Shown here piece after piece: positions 45,160 to 54,432 of a DNA stretch of 64,000 bases; the first letter of the stretch is position 1; each line of letters begins with the position of its first letter. The position numbers and the translations under genes are program-made. Below the pieces are notes generated by a model. It did no database searches. It was not told the DNA's origin and saw only the letters and a program-made list of their open reading frames with translations. This stretch comes from Psychrobacter sp. TAE2020. Lineage in GTDB: Bacteria > Pseudomonadota > Gammaproteobacteria > Pseudomonadales > Moraxellaceae. The stretch is from the NCBI RefSeq assembly GCF_018919485.1, contig NZ_JAHLMU010000001.1, positions 1,432,793-1,496,792 on the forward strand, in the 5' to 3' direction.

Positions 45160-47283
45160 ATGTCTATTTTTCCTATTCTCCCTCCTATTGGTACCCTTTA
45201 TAGTAATTATACTGTTTACTGTAGGCGCTTAGTTATTTTGACGAGCGCACTGGGCCTCTCTGTGAGTGTGCAAGCGGCGCTACCAGAACCTATACAACTA
45301 GCACTGGATAAAGCCGCATTAACGCCTAGTAATATCAGTATCATTATCAGCCCTGTAGGGGACAAAGCTACTAGTCGTCTACCGCCAATAGTAGTAGTGA
45401 TTGATAGCGCAAAAAGTGCTAACATTACTAATAAAGTTGCCAATAGCCAACTGCTAACCGCTACTAATAATCCAAACAGCTCAAACAGCCCAAAAACTAT
45501 AGATAGTCCTGTTAAAACCAGCCATTCTAATAGCAGTCCTAGCAACAGCCCTAAAAGCAGCGTCGTCAAAAACAGCAGTCAAGATGAGTCAGCTCCAGCC
45601 TCGATTACGCTAGACAAACAAACTATCAAACAGCAACAGCGAGTGTTAAATAGTTATACTGATGACCCTTACACTTATCAGAGTCTAGAGTCTACGGCTC
45701 CTGTATTGCCGAGCACCAACCGCGCTAATCCCTCTATTACTGATAACAGCGACGCCAATAAAACTACTAGTAACCATTCTAACGTAGCTACTGCTGCCAA
45801 CTTAGCTACTGCCAACCCTGTAAGAGCGCCGCTGTTTAGCCACAACCCTACCACCGCTCGCACACCTGCCAGCACAATGAAACTGATACCTACCTTTATC
45901 GCCTTGGATACTTTGGGTGCTGATTTTGTTTGGTTTACTAGGGTTTATCATAGCGGCATAATCATAGGTAACCGTCTGTACGGTGACTTAATCATTCAGG
46001 GTAGTGGCGATCCAAAGATGACTCATGAACGCTTAGAGCAACTGCTCTATCGAGTAAAAAAATCAGGTATTGATCATATTCAGGGCGACATCATTATCGA
46101 TAGCGCTATTTTTGCTAAGGTCAGTAAAAACCCTGCTGCTTTTGATAACGCACCCTTGAAACCTTATAACGCTAGTCCCGATGGCTTTTTGGTTAATTTT
46201 AATAGTATAAGTATCAATAGCCATTTGCCAAATAATGGCCAAGCGCGATTAACTTACACCCCACAACTAGCAAATTATCAACTGCCAACCCTGATTAATA
46301 CTCGAGCCTCACGTTGCTCAAATGCTAGCTATAGCCTAGCACCGCATTGGCATAGTGATAAGCTCACCTTTAATACCCAGCTACCAGAAAGCTGCGGTGA
46401 GCATATATTTTATGTGGCTTATCCAGACGCCAAGGACTTTGCTACTCGGGTGGTTGCTGCCAAATGGCAAGCGCTAGGCAACACCTTAAGCGGAAAAGTC
46501 ATTAACCAAGAAATGTCTTATAACGCTATAAATACTGCTAGCGCCTCTAAGCCCCCATTAGCCGTTAATAATGAGCAACCCTATCGCCAGCGTGCTTCAT
46601 TGCCATTATCACCATTACCTATTATCAGCTATCCTTCGCTAAATCTAACCCAGCAGATTTACGATATTAATCACTTCTCCAATAACGTGATGACTGAACA
46701 AGTGGCGTTATCTATAGGGTCTTATGATCAGACGGTCAATACGGTTAATACGGTTAAAGCTGCTGTATCCAGTACTTCATCTGAGCAAGTAAAGCTTAGT
46801 AAAGATGTGGATAATAGCACTAGCTTGTATCAGTTCGATAAACCCAAAACTAGCGACTATCCACGAGCATTAACCACTATCAACCAGTGGTGGCGAAGCC
46901 ATTTGCAGACTCCGCTCCCTTATTTGACTAATGGCTCAGGCTTATGCCGCGATTGTACGGTTACGGCGGCTAATTTGAGCGAGCTGCTGACCTACGCTTA
47001 TAGCCACCCAAGCTTCAACGCTTATGTTGATTCTTTAGGAGTCGCCGGCGTTAGTGGGACCATTTCTCATCATAGCGAACGCTTGCCGGACTCGGCTGCT
47101 ATTGGACGCGCTTGGATAAAAACCGGCACTCTAAATAACGTCACCGCAATGGCAGGCTATGTCAAAGGGCAGTCCGGACAGGACTATACCGTAGTAGGCT
47201 TGATTAATACTGAGCAAGCTATAAATGCTGATAATGCCAGACCAGTACTAGATGCCATGCTTGATTGGACCGCGCAACAGTAA
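45160..47283 (+). CDS. dacB: D-alanyl-D-alanine carboxypeptidase/endopeptidase, PBP4 type
   Basis: PBP4-type enzymes trim peptidoglycan in the periplasm. The 707-residue protein has a signal region (ILTSALGLSVSVQAALP), an unusually long Ser/Asn/Thr/Pro-rich segment from about residue 75 to 230, and then the catalytic domain. Active-site motifs are S238-T-M-K241, S507-N-N509 and K654-T-G656. The inserted segment before the nucleophile moves it from about residue 60 in E. coli PBP4 to 238. The domain between SxxK and SxN carries GDLIIQGSGDPKMTHERL and ASPDGFLVNFNSI. The gene appears monocistronic. Low-complexity DNA (AACAGC repeats, 45475-45590) may be variable. Confidence 0.93.
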   Translation: MSIFPILPPIGTLYSNYTVYCRRLVILTSALGLSVSVQAALPEPIQLALDKAALTPSNISIIISPVGDKATSRLPPIVVVIDSAKSANITNKVANSQLLTATNNPNSSNSPKTIDSPVKTSHSNSSPSNSPKSSVVKNSSQDESAPASITLDKQTIKQQQRVLNSYTDDPYTYQSLESTAPVLPSTNRANPSITDNSDANKTTSNHSNVATAANLATANPVRAPLFSHNPTTARTPASTMKLIPTFIALDTLGADFVWFTRVYHSGIIIGNRLYGDLIIQGSGDPKMTHERLEQLLYRVKKSGIDHIQGDIIIDSAIFAKVSKNPAAFDNAPLKPYNASPDGFLVNFNSISINSHLPNNGQARLTYTPQLANYQLPTLINTRASRCSNASYSLAPHWHSDKLTFNTQLPESCGEHIFYVAYPDAKDFATRVVAAKWQALGNTLSGKVINQEMSYNAINTASASKPPLAVNNEQPYRQRASLPLSPLPIISYPSLNLTQQIYDINHFSNNVMTEQVALSIGSYDQTVNTVNTVKAAVSSTSSEQVKLSKDVDNSTSLYQFDKPKTSDYPRALTTINQWWRSHLQTPLPYLTNGSGLCRDCTVTAANLSELLTYAYSHPSFNAYVDSLGVAGVSGTISHHSERLPDSAAIGRAWIKTGTLNNVTAMAGYVKGQSGQDYTVVGLINTEQAINADNARPVLDAMLDWTAQQ

Positions 47284-47400
47284 GCTGCCGATGACCTCAG
47301 CTACTTTATTATTTGAATAGCCGCTTATGTTATCCATTAGCATGGGACAATAGACGGACTATTACTCTACTTATAGCTATACCCACGGACAGGTAAAATT

Positions 47401-47895
47401 ATGGCGCGCATCACCCCTAACAGCAGCAAAGCTAATCAACAAGCAACCTTGACTACCAATAAAAGTACCGCCAAGTTGACCTTATATATCGGTTTTTTTA
47501 CCTTAGGGTTTATCATAGCTAGTATTCTATTCATGCTGATACAAAGCAAGTTTGCCTTGAATGCGCAGTTAGTGACGGGACTGTCTATAGTAGTAGGCGC
47601 TTATGTTGCGGTATATAAATTTATCAAGCATCAACAGCGAGCGCTCACTAAAGAGGAGACCAATCGATTGACTATAGGCAGTACCGCTGTCCTATGGATG
47701 TTGACTGCGGTGTATTTTTTGGGACTATGGTTGTTTCTATTCGATACTGCTAATCGTGAAGTACTGATAGAAATGACTAAGCAGCAGCCCTTGCCCTTAC
47801 TGTTCGCCTTAATGATGATGATTATATTTACTTTGCTGATTAACCGTTTCAGCTTAGGATTATTTAATCGCCTGCTCGATCCTAAACGTAAATGA
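47401..47895 (+). CDS. Small four-helix membrane protein, ABZJ_00895-like
   Basis: This 164-residue protein has four membrane helices (LTLYIGFFTLGFIIASILFM, VTGLSIVVGAYVAVYKFI, STAVLWMLTAVYFLGLWLFL, LPLLFALMMMIIFTLLINRF). A basic loop QQRALTKEETNRLTIGS lies between helices 2 and 3. The arrangement resembles the ABZJ_00895 family of small proteins in Acinetobacter and relatives, but I cannot be sure. Function unknown; it follows dacB by 120 bp on the same strand. Confidence 0.65.
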   Translation: MARITPNSSKANQQATLTTNKSTAKLTLYIGFFTLGFIIASILFMLIQSKFALNAQLVTGLSIVVGAYVAVYKFIKHQQRALTKEETNRLTIGSTAVLWMLTAVYFLGLWLFLFDTANREVLIEMTKQQPLPLLFALMMMIIFTLLINRFSLGLFNRLLDPKRK

Positions 47896-48140
47896 CTATT
47901 AGGTTAAGGGAAGAGTGTTAGCTACTACTCAGAGTAGCTACAAAGCTTTTGTACTATTTATAGAAAAATCCGTTAAGCTATTTTAAATAGTGATTGTTTT
48001 TAGTTTGAGTGAGTGTTTTTAGTTAGGTAGCTATATTAACTGACCAACTGTTTTAGGTAATAAGCTTTTATCAGCAATCACTTTTAATACAAATTGTCTT
48101 TATTGCCATTTGTTAGCTAGCATCTATAGGAGTAAGCATC

Positions 48141-48671
48141 ATGGATATGATATTTTTTGATAGTATCGAGAAGCTTGGTCGCATTGCTTTAACCACAGTG
48201 ATAATTTATCTGCTTATCGTCTTAGTTACTAAAGTCTCAGGAAAGCGCTCAACTTCCCAGCTTAATAACTTTGATTGGATAGTCACGGTGATGATTGGTT
48301 CATTAGGCGCTAGTACTATTTTGCTCAAAGACATACCGCTAGTTGAGGGCGCCTCCTCTATTGTTATCCTTTATCTACTGCAGTATTTAGTGACCAAATA
48401 TGCCTCTATTTCTCCGCAGTTTAGTAGTGTTATTTTATCAGAGCCACGTATTGTCTTTTATCAAGGGCAGTTTTTACCGGAAGCTATGCAAGCTGAACGT
48501 TTGAATCGTCAGGAGCTTGAATGTGCCATGCGCAGCGAAGGTATTCATAGCTTATCTGAGGTTGAAGCCATTGTTTTTGAATCTGATGCTAAGCTTACGG
48601 TAATAAAAAGGGACGAGAAAGTACCAGCTGATGTGGTTCCTGAAACTCTACTCCCTATCATTCAGAATTAA
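48141..48671 (+). CDS. YetF-like DUF421 membrane protein
   Basis: The 176-residue protein has three membrane segments (IALTTVIIYLLIVLVTKV, FDWIVTVMIGSLGASTILL, SSIVILYLLQYLVTKYA). A DUF421/YetF C-terminal domain follows (VILSEPRIVFYQGQFLPEAM, LNRQELECAMRSEGIHSLSE, VEAIVFESDAKLTVIKRDE). The signature KRSTSQLNNFDWIVTVMIGS fits the family. It has a good ribosome site (AGGAG) before ATG 48141 and a terminator right after. Role unknown; relatives are found in spore formers and many Gram-negatives. Confidence 0.9.
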   Translation: MDMIFFDSIEKLGRIALTTVIIYLLIVLVTKVSGKRSTSQLNNFDWIVTVMIGSLGASTILLKDIPLVEGASSIVILYLLQYLVTKYASISPQFSSVILSEPRIVFYQGQFLPEAMQAERLNRQELECAMRSEGIHSLSEVEAIVFESDAKLTVIKRDEKVPADVVPETLLPIIQN

Positions 48672-48711
48672 GCCCGTAAAACTATAGCTACAATCCATCT
48701 GACCGACCACA

Positions 48712-48750
48712 AAAAGGGCAAGCTGCTATTAGATAGCAACTTGCCCTTTT
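48712..48750. terminator. Bidirectional terminator
   Basis: AAAAGGGCAAGCTGCTAT and ATAGCAACTTGCCCTTTT form a long stem with one mismatch around TAG. It lies between the convergent DUF421 and DUF2147 genes. Confidence 0.92.
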
Positions 48751-48806
48751 ATTATAAATAAAGCACTGGCAATGCTTTTATAACGAGTGCTAGTAAGACC
48801 TTCTAG

Positions 48807-49253
48807 CTATTTAATACGTTGCCAAGTCTGCGATCGACCAAACACTGGAGAGCCTACATAGCCTCTAAGTTTTAAGCTTTGCCCATTGTCACTCAAAGTC
48901 ATTTTACCTGAGTATATTTTGCCAGTTTCAGGATCTACCAGTTTGCCGTTACTCCACTGGTTCTCACCATCAGCTTTCATACCTGTCAATATTTGTAAGC
49001 CCTCAATAGGTTTATTTTTAAGACTGCCTGTACATTTTTCACAGTTAGCTTTAGCCTCTTTTTTATCGGCTACTTTTATGATTTTTCCTGTGACCTGACC
49101 AGCATTTTCATTGAGCTGAACAATAGCCTTTTTTTCGCCAGTTTTATCATCTATAGTTTGCCATTGGCTACCATTCAAAGAAGCAGCAAAAACAGCAGTG
49201 GATAGTAAACTACCAGTGATAACGGTTAGTAGGCTTGGTATAATGCGCTTCAT
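48807..49253 (-). CDS. DUF2147 periplasmic protein
   Basis: This 148-residue protein has a signal peptide (LLTVITGSLLSTAVFAASL). A DUF2147 domain follows: WQTIDDKTGEKKAIVQLNE, GQVTGKIIKV, CEKCTGSLKNKPIEGLQIL, W-SNGKLVDPETGKIYSGKM and LKLRGYVGSPVFGRSQTWQR. It is of calycin-like fold in solved relatives. The C-x2-C pair may be a disulphide. Function unknown. Its terminator is shared with the convergent upstream gene. Confidence 0.93.
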   Translation of the reverse strand: MKRIIPSLLTVITGSLLSTAVFAASLNGSQWQTIDDKTGEKKAIVQLNENAGQVTGKIIKVADKKEAKANCEKCTGSLKNKPIEGLQILTGMKADGENQWSNGKLVDPETGKIYSGKMTLSDNGQSLKLRGYVGSPVFGRSQTWQRIK

Positions 49254-49500
49254 AGTCGATTCCTTTCTTATAGCAATGAGTATAGTAATTAAATATAAAA
49301 ATAACAGACAACAATTAGAAAATAATTAACAGCAGCAATGCAAAACAGCAAGCAAAGAAAAAATTTGCTGTAACCGTAATAAAGCTATTATTAAGGGTAC
49401 TAAAATAAAAAACAATTGTTTATTTGTAAAATAATTATTCAGTAAAATACTGATTTTAAAAGTTTTATTACTTCATTTATCTATAGAAATGGTCGCTATT

Positions 49501-49989
49501 ATGAAAATAAGAATTTTAACCGTAGGTAATAAAATGCCTAGTTGGGTCCAAAGCGGTTTTGATGAGTATCACAAACGTATTCAGCCAATGCTAACTACCG
49601 ATATCGTTGAACTTGCTGCCGCTAAGCGCGCCAAAAACCCTTCTGACGCTAATTTAGCTCAGTATCGTGAGCAAGAAGGTCAGACTATTCTAGCTGCCCG
49701 TAATAATAGTGGTCGTGAACAGCTATGGGTACTGGATGTGAAAGGTAAGATGCTATCGACTGAAGGCTTAGCAGAAAAACTGGCTGATGCTATGCAACAA
49801 GGTGATGACGTAGCGCTAGTGATCGGTGGCGCTGATGGTGTCTCGCCTGAAGTATTGGCACAAGCTGATATGAAGTGGTCATTGTCGGCTTTGACTCTCC
49901 CGCATCCGCTGGTACGGGTAGTGCTTATGGAGCAACTATACCGTGCAATGAGTATCAATAATAACCATCCCTATCACCGTGGTAACTAG
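49501..49989 (+). CDS. rlmH: 23S rRNA (pseudouridine-1915-N3)-methyltransferase
   Basis: RlmH is a SPOUT enzyme that methylates pseudouridine 1915 in helix 69 of 23S rRNA on assembled ribosomes. The family ends with the knot region: LVIGGADGVSPEVLAQADM, WSLSALTLPHPLVRVVLMEQ and YRAMSINNNHPYHRGN, all present. ATG 49501 (MKIRILTVGNKMPSWV) matches the family N-terminus; the frame opens at ATG 49489, adding four residues. Length of 162 residues is close to the usual 155. Confidence 0.96.
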   Translation: MKIRILTVGNKMPSWVQSGFDEYHKRIQPMLTTDIVELAAAKRAKNPSDANLAQYREQEGQTILAARNNSGREQLWVLDVKGKMLSTEGLAEKLADAMQQGDDVALVIGGADGVSPEVLAQADMKWSLSALTLPHPLVRVVLMEQLYRAMSINNNHPYHRGN

Positions 49990-50124
49990 TCAACTCAGTA
50001 ATAGGGTGCCTATTAATACTTATTGTAGTGGTAAGCATGGCCGTAGTAGACATCAGGGTGAAGCATTAGAAATATCGGACAGTAAATAGATTGAAAAACC
50101 CTTAAGTGCCCTAATAGATGTACC

Positions 50125-51033
50125 ATGAGCTACCCAAAATCAAGTACTACTAAAGCCTTTTCTTCGCCCTCGTTGCCAGTACCGCAAGGTAAGACTGACA
50201 GTGCGCTTACGCCTAACTTGCCGATTACTGGTTCAGTGGCTTGGATCGATGCTCCTGCCAGCTTTACTGCTGCGGCGTGCCTGCCAGCGCTGTTCATCTC
50301 GCATGGTGCTCCTACCTTAGCTATCGAACAGTCAGCGACTACTAGTGCACTAGCACGCATAGGACATAATTTACCTAAGCCGCGCGCCATTGTCATTATG
50401 TCGGCCCATTGGCAATCCTCTAAGCTTGAGATCAGCAGTAACCCACTACCTAAAACTTGGCATGATTTCTCAGGTTTTGACTCTGAGCTGTATGAGATAC
50501 AGTACCCAGCGGCTGGTCATACCCTACTGGCTGAGTCTCTAGCGCAGCAGTTAAGCGAACGTGGCATTACTTGCCGAGTCAATCCGATAAGGGTTTGTGA
50601 TCATGGGGTCTGGGCGCCACTACGCCATCTATACCCTGAAGCTGATGTCCCTATCGTACAGATATCTTTGCCGCAAAATTATGATAGCGTGGCTTGTTAC
50701 CAGTTAGGCGCGCAGTTGGCACAATTGCGCAATGAGCAGATAATGATTATCGGCTCAGGCAATATCACTCATAACTTGCAAGCGATGCGCTGGCAAGCGG
50801 ATAGCATTGATCAAACCGCTAAAGACTTCAAGCTGTGGCTGCTGCAACAGCTCAAAATAGATATCCCTACTGCTTTGGACTGGCAGCAATACCCCGATTA
50901 TCAAAACATCCATCCTAGTGATGAGCACTTATTACCGCTGTTTTTCGCCTTAGGTGCTGCCCAGCGAGTCAGCGTAGTACATCAGAGCATGGCGCATCAT
51001 AGCCTAGGAATGGATATCTATCGCTTTGATTAA
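50125..51033 (+). CDS. DODA/LigB-type aromatic ring-opening dioxygenase
   Basis: This 302-residue protein belongs to the 4,5-DOPA extradiol dioxygenase (YgiD) group of class III ring-cleavage enzymes. Motifs include LPALFISHGAPTLAIE (His ligand), AIVIMSAHWQSS, YPAAGHTLLAESLAQQ, DHGVWAPLRHLYPEADVPIV, IIGSGNITHNLQ and HPSDEHLLPLFFALGAA. Metal ligands are His residues in these motifs. The N-terminus is about 40 residues longer than usual and Ser/Thr/Pro-rich. Substrate unknown. Confidence 0.9.
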   Translation: MSYPKSSTTKAFSSPSLPVPQGKTDSALTPNLPITGSVAWIDAPASFTAAACLPALFISHGAPTLAIEQSATTSALARIGHNLPKPRAIVIMSAHWQSSKLEISSNPLPKTWHDFSGFDSELYEIQYPAAGHTLLAESLAQQLSERGITCRVNPIRVCDHGVWAPLRHLYPEADVPIVQISLPQNYDSVACYQLGAQLAQLRNEQIMIIGSGNITHNLQAMRWQADSIDQTAKDFKLWLLQQLKIDIPTALDWQQYPDYQNIHPSDEHLLPLFFALGAAQRVSVVHQSMAHHSLGMDIYRFD

Positions 51034-51147
51034 TGCTTTGCCTAATAATTGAGCTGCCGCTGTAATTATTTCTAAATTTTAGTCATTATTAATAGATAGC
51101 TACTATTTATTAAGCTTAGCTGAGTAATAACCTTTAAGCCATAAAAG

Positions 51148-52641
51148 CTACTTCTCAAAAGCAGGTTTGCTAAACAAGCCTGCACGCTCTATCTCTCCGG
51201 CTAAGCTAAATAACGTACTCTCATCATTCATGCGCCCAATCAGCTGTATGCCTATAGGCAAACCCTTTTTGCTCATACCCAAAGGTAACGACATCGCTGG
51301 TAGTCCTGTGATATTACCTAATAAAGTAAAGGCCATCTTACCCAATACTGGTTGGCTAAGCTTCTCGATCGCTCCAGAACTAAAAGCAAACTTACCCATA
51401 TCAAAGCCTTTATTGAGCACAGATGAGCTACGCATCAACATCTCCTCCATACGGCTTGGCGGTAGAATACCGTGCTTGACGGCTGCACTAGGCACTGTCG
51501 GGGACAAGATCATATCGTATTGCTCGAGCAGCTTACCAGTCTGATACTGACTGTCGTGCCAGCCATGTTTAGCATGTACCAAATCTACCGCTGATAGCGA
51601 GCGTCCTAATAGCGCCATGTTATAAGTTTGCGGTTCAAGATTTCGGACGTGTTCTGCGCCAAATTTGCGCTCAATATTATCAATAGTAAAAGCAGTATGA
51701 GCGCAGACTACTACTATAAAATCATGCCAAAACTTCTCTATATTGATCGCAGGTTCAGCAGCGACTACCCGATGACCCATCGCCTCTAACTGCTTGACAG
51801 TCTGCTCTAACACGGCCAATACCTCTTTATCCACTACGGTATTGGCTATCAAAGGCTGAGTGTGCAATGCTATTGTCAACGGTCTAGGCGCACGCATAGC
51901 CGCTTGCAAAAAGCTGCCTGTAGGCGGCGCAATCACATAAGGCGCGCCAACTTCGGCGCCACTAGTAGCATCGAGCATAGCGGCACTATCACGCACACTA
52001 CGAGTAATAACGTGATCGGCGACTGCACCATCCCAGCCCTCACCAAAAGCTGGACCCATCGGGTTACGGCCACGGCTAGGCTTCATACCGAATACACCGC
52101 ACCAAGCTGCTGGAAAGCGTATTGAGCCACCGCCATCACCGGCCCCTGCCATCGGTACGATGCCACTGCTCACTGCCGCTGCACTACCCCCCGATGAGCC
52201 ACCCGTGCTATAGCCTTTTTTAAACGGATTATGCGCTGCGCCTGATGATTTAGGCTCAGTAGTGATGATCAGGCCAAACTCAGGAGTATTAGTCTTACCA
52301 AACGTATTGACTCCACTGGCTTTCATGCGTTTGACTATTTCGCTATCACTCTCTGATATTATATTGACACTACGGCTGCCCATAGTTATCGGCTCACCTG
52401 CTAAGCTAAATGATAAGTCTTTGAGCAGATAAGGCACCCCAGTAAAAGCCCCTGCTGGCAGTCCTGCTCGCGCTGCCTCATAAGCACGCTGATCAAAGCG
52501 GTGGATAATGGCATTGAGTTTTGGATTCAACTTATTGGCTTGCTCGACCGCAGCATCGAGCAATTCTTTGGCACTGACTTGTCCAGAATTAACTAGTCCT
52601 GCCAATCCCAAAGCATCGTATTGAGTATATTCTTTAAACAT
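51148..52641 (-). CDS. Amidase signature enzyme
   Basis: The 497-residue protein has the Ser-Ser-Lys triad of amidase-signature hydrolases. K74 is in [10 protein letters not shown]149 in [16 protein letters not shown], and S173 in [15 protein letters not shown]. The S149-S173 spacing of 24 is the same as in [20 protein letters not shown] and [13 protein letters not shown] support the call. The overall sequence is like 6-aminohexanoate-cyclic-dimer hydrolase and related bacterial amidases, so substrates may be linear or cyclic amides. No signal peptide; likely cytoplasmic. It is transcribed alone. Confidence 0.92.
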   Translation of the reverse strand: MFKEYTQYDALGLAGLVNSGQVSAKELLDAAVEQANKLNPKLNAIIHRFDQRAYEAARAGLPAGAFTGVPYLLKDLSFSLAGEPITMGSRSVNIISESDSEIVKRMKASGVNTFGKTNTPEFGLIITTEPKSSGAAHNPFKKGYSTGGSSGGSAAAVSSGIVPMAGAGDGGGSIRFPAAWCGVFGMKPSRGRNPMGPAFGEGWDGAVADHVITRSVRDSAAMLDATSGAEVGAPYVIAPPTGSFLQAAMRAPRPLTIALHTQPLIANTVVDKEVLAVLEQTVKQLEAMGHRVVAAEPAINIEKFWHDFIVVVCAHTAFTIDNIERKFGAEHVRNLEPQTYNMALLGRSLSAVDLVHAKHGWHDSQYQTGKLLEQYDMILSPTVPSAAVKHGILPPSRMEEMLMRSSSVLNKGFDMGKFAFSSGAIEKLSQPVLGKMAFTLLGNITGLPAMSLPLGMSKKGLPIGIQLIGRMNDESTLFSLAGEIERAGLFSKPAFEK

Positions 52642-52991
52642 AATTTACCTTCCTTAGTGGTATGTCATCGCAAAGTATAGCTTTTTACCCTTATGAACAG
52701 TAGCAGTCTTACTGAGTAGTTTTCTGTGTTAAAGATAAAAATTTAAGCAGTAATAATTAGTTAGCTTTATAAAACCGTTGCCATTCATGAAGTGTTTACT
52801 AGTATCACGCTTCAATAGGAACGTCATCCTATTAACCTCAAAGCCATCCTAAAGTTATACAAATTTTATCTTACACTGGTTTAATATAGAGCAGCTTGTC
52901 TAAAACTATTGCTGCTGTTTTAAATAACGACTTTCGTCCTCATTAACCGATTAATACGCGCAAGTTTACTTATTCTATTGGAACTTGATTG
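52642..52991. other. Non-coding divergent gap
   Basis: 350 bp between divergent amidase and NAPE-PLD-like genes; it should contain both promoters. No further structure recognised. Confidence 0.4.
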
Positions 52992-54290
52992 ATGATTTAT
53001 TTACTGTTGATGCTAGTCAAATGGGTGCTTATTTTTCTCGTCATTCTAGTGGTAGTGAGTGCTGTCGGTACGGTATTATTTCTAAAGTTTGCGCCTACTT
53101 TTGGCGGCAGGCCTGATACGACCACCTTAGCAAGAATTAAGGCATCAAAGCATTTTAACGGTGAGACCTTTGTTAATCTAATACCCACTCATGCCAGCAC
53201 CCTTGATATAGCTGACATTACCGATGGCGTTAATGATGATGAAAGGCATTTGCTTTTGCAGTTTTTATTCCCGCCAAAAGGTAAAAATCCGAGCCAGCCC
53301 ATTACCAGTCGCAGCTTGACGCTCATTGATGACGCCAAAAAGCTAACCACTACCCTAAAAGACGGTGAGTTTGTCTGGCTCGGTCACTCTACTGTGATCT
53401 TTCGCATGGCAGGTAAGATCATCATTACCGACCCCGTCTTTCATCGAGCTTCCCCAGTGCCCATTAGCGGCAAGCCCTTTGCCATGACGCATATGCCAAG
53501 CGTAGACGACTTACCTTTCATTGATATAGTGCTCATCTCGCATGACCACTACGACCATTTAGATCACAAAGTCATCAAGCAGCTGGTCAAGCAAAACAAA
53601 GTAGGGCACTTTTATGCGCCGTTAGGCGTGAAAGCCCATTTAATGCGTTGGGGCGTGCTCGCAGATAGCGTCACCGAGTTTGATTGGTACGAAGAAATAA
53701 CCGTTAGCGATAATGACCTCACCCAGTTAAAGCCCAGCCAGTTAAAGCCCAGCAATCCAGCGTTAATAGAAAATTCGGTACAAAACAAACGGCCACTTGC
53801 TACCGATGAGCTGCGACTAGTCTTTACTCCTACCCGTCACTTTAGTGGTCGGCGCATTAAAGGCCATCGCACCACGCTGTGGGGCAGCTGGGTAGTACAA
53901 TCAGCGCCCTTGAATGTCTATTTTAGTGGCGATGGCGGCTACTCTAATGAGTTTGCTAATATCGGCGAACATTATGGTCCGTTTGATATCGCCTTTATGG
54001 AAGATGGTGCTTATAACGAGCGCTGGCGTGACGTGCATATGTTGCCCGAGGAATCAGCGCAAGCAGGATTTGATCTACGAGCCAAAGTGGTGCTGCCCAT
54101 TCATTGGGGCAAGTTTGACTTATCGACGCATCATTGGCGTGATCCGGTGCGCCGGATTAAGCAAGCCGTTGCTAAAGGCAATGAAAAGGTCTTAGAGGAC
54201 TGGCAAATCAAACTAGCATCACCAAGAGTTGGAGAAGGGTTTACTTTGGTTAACTTACCTACTGAGGCTTGGTGGGAAGCAGAAGACTAA
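52992..54290 (+). CDS. NAPE-PLD-like metallo-beta-lactamase fold hydrolase
   Basis: This 432-residue protein has an N-terminal transmembrane helix (WVLIFLVILVVVSAVGTVLFL). Its MBL domain has FVWLGHSTVIFRMAGKIIIT, the zinc motif H184-D-H186-Y-D188-H189, FTPTRHFSGR and VYFSGDGGY, and ends with VVLPIHWGKFDLS. It resembles the bacterial NAPE-PLD/UlaG-like group that hydrolyses phosphodiesters of lipids. A tandem 15-bp duplication gives QLKPSQLKPS around residue 250. ATG 52992 is used; the frame includes a TTG three bases earlier. The next gene is pepF on the same strand. Confidence 0.9.
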   Translation: MIYLLLMLVKWVLIFLVILVVVSAVGTVLFLKFAPTFGGRPDTTTLARIKASKHFNGETFVNLIPTHASTLDIADITDGVNDDERHLLLQFLFPPKGKNPSQPITSRSLTLIDDAKKLTTTLKDGEFVWLGHSTVIFRMAGKIIITDPVFHRASPVPISGKPFAMTHMPSVDDLPFIDIVLISHDHYDHLDHKVIKQLVKQNKVGHFYAPLGVKAHLMRWGVLADSVTEFDWYEEITVSDNDLTQLKPSQLKPSNPALIENSVQNKRPLATDELRLVFTPTRHFSGRRIKGHRTTLWGSWVVQSAPLNVYFSGDGGYSNEFANIGEHYGPFDIAFMEDGAYNERWRDVHMLPEESAQAGFDLRAKVVLPIHWGKFDLSTHHWRDPVRRIKQAVAKGNEKVLEDWQIKLASPRVGEGFTLVNLPTEAWWEAED

Positions 54291-54432
54291 AACTCTACTT
54301 AGCAACAAACTATTAACCAACCTATCAGCCAACCTATCAGCCAAACTATAAAGTCATCAAAGCGGTAAGTTAATCAAAGCCATAAACTTATTAAAACTAC
54401 AAATGATCCAAACGATAATACTAAGGACAATC

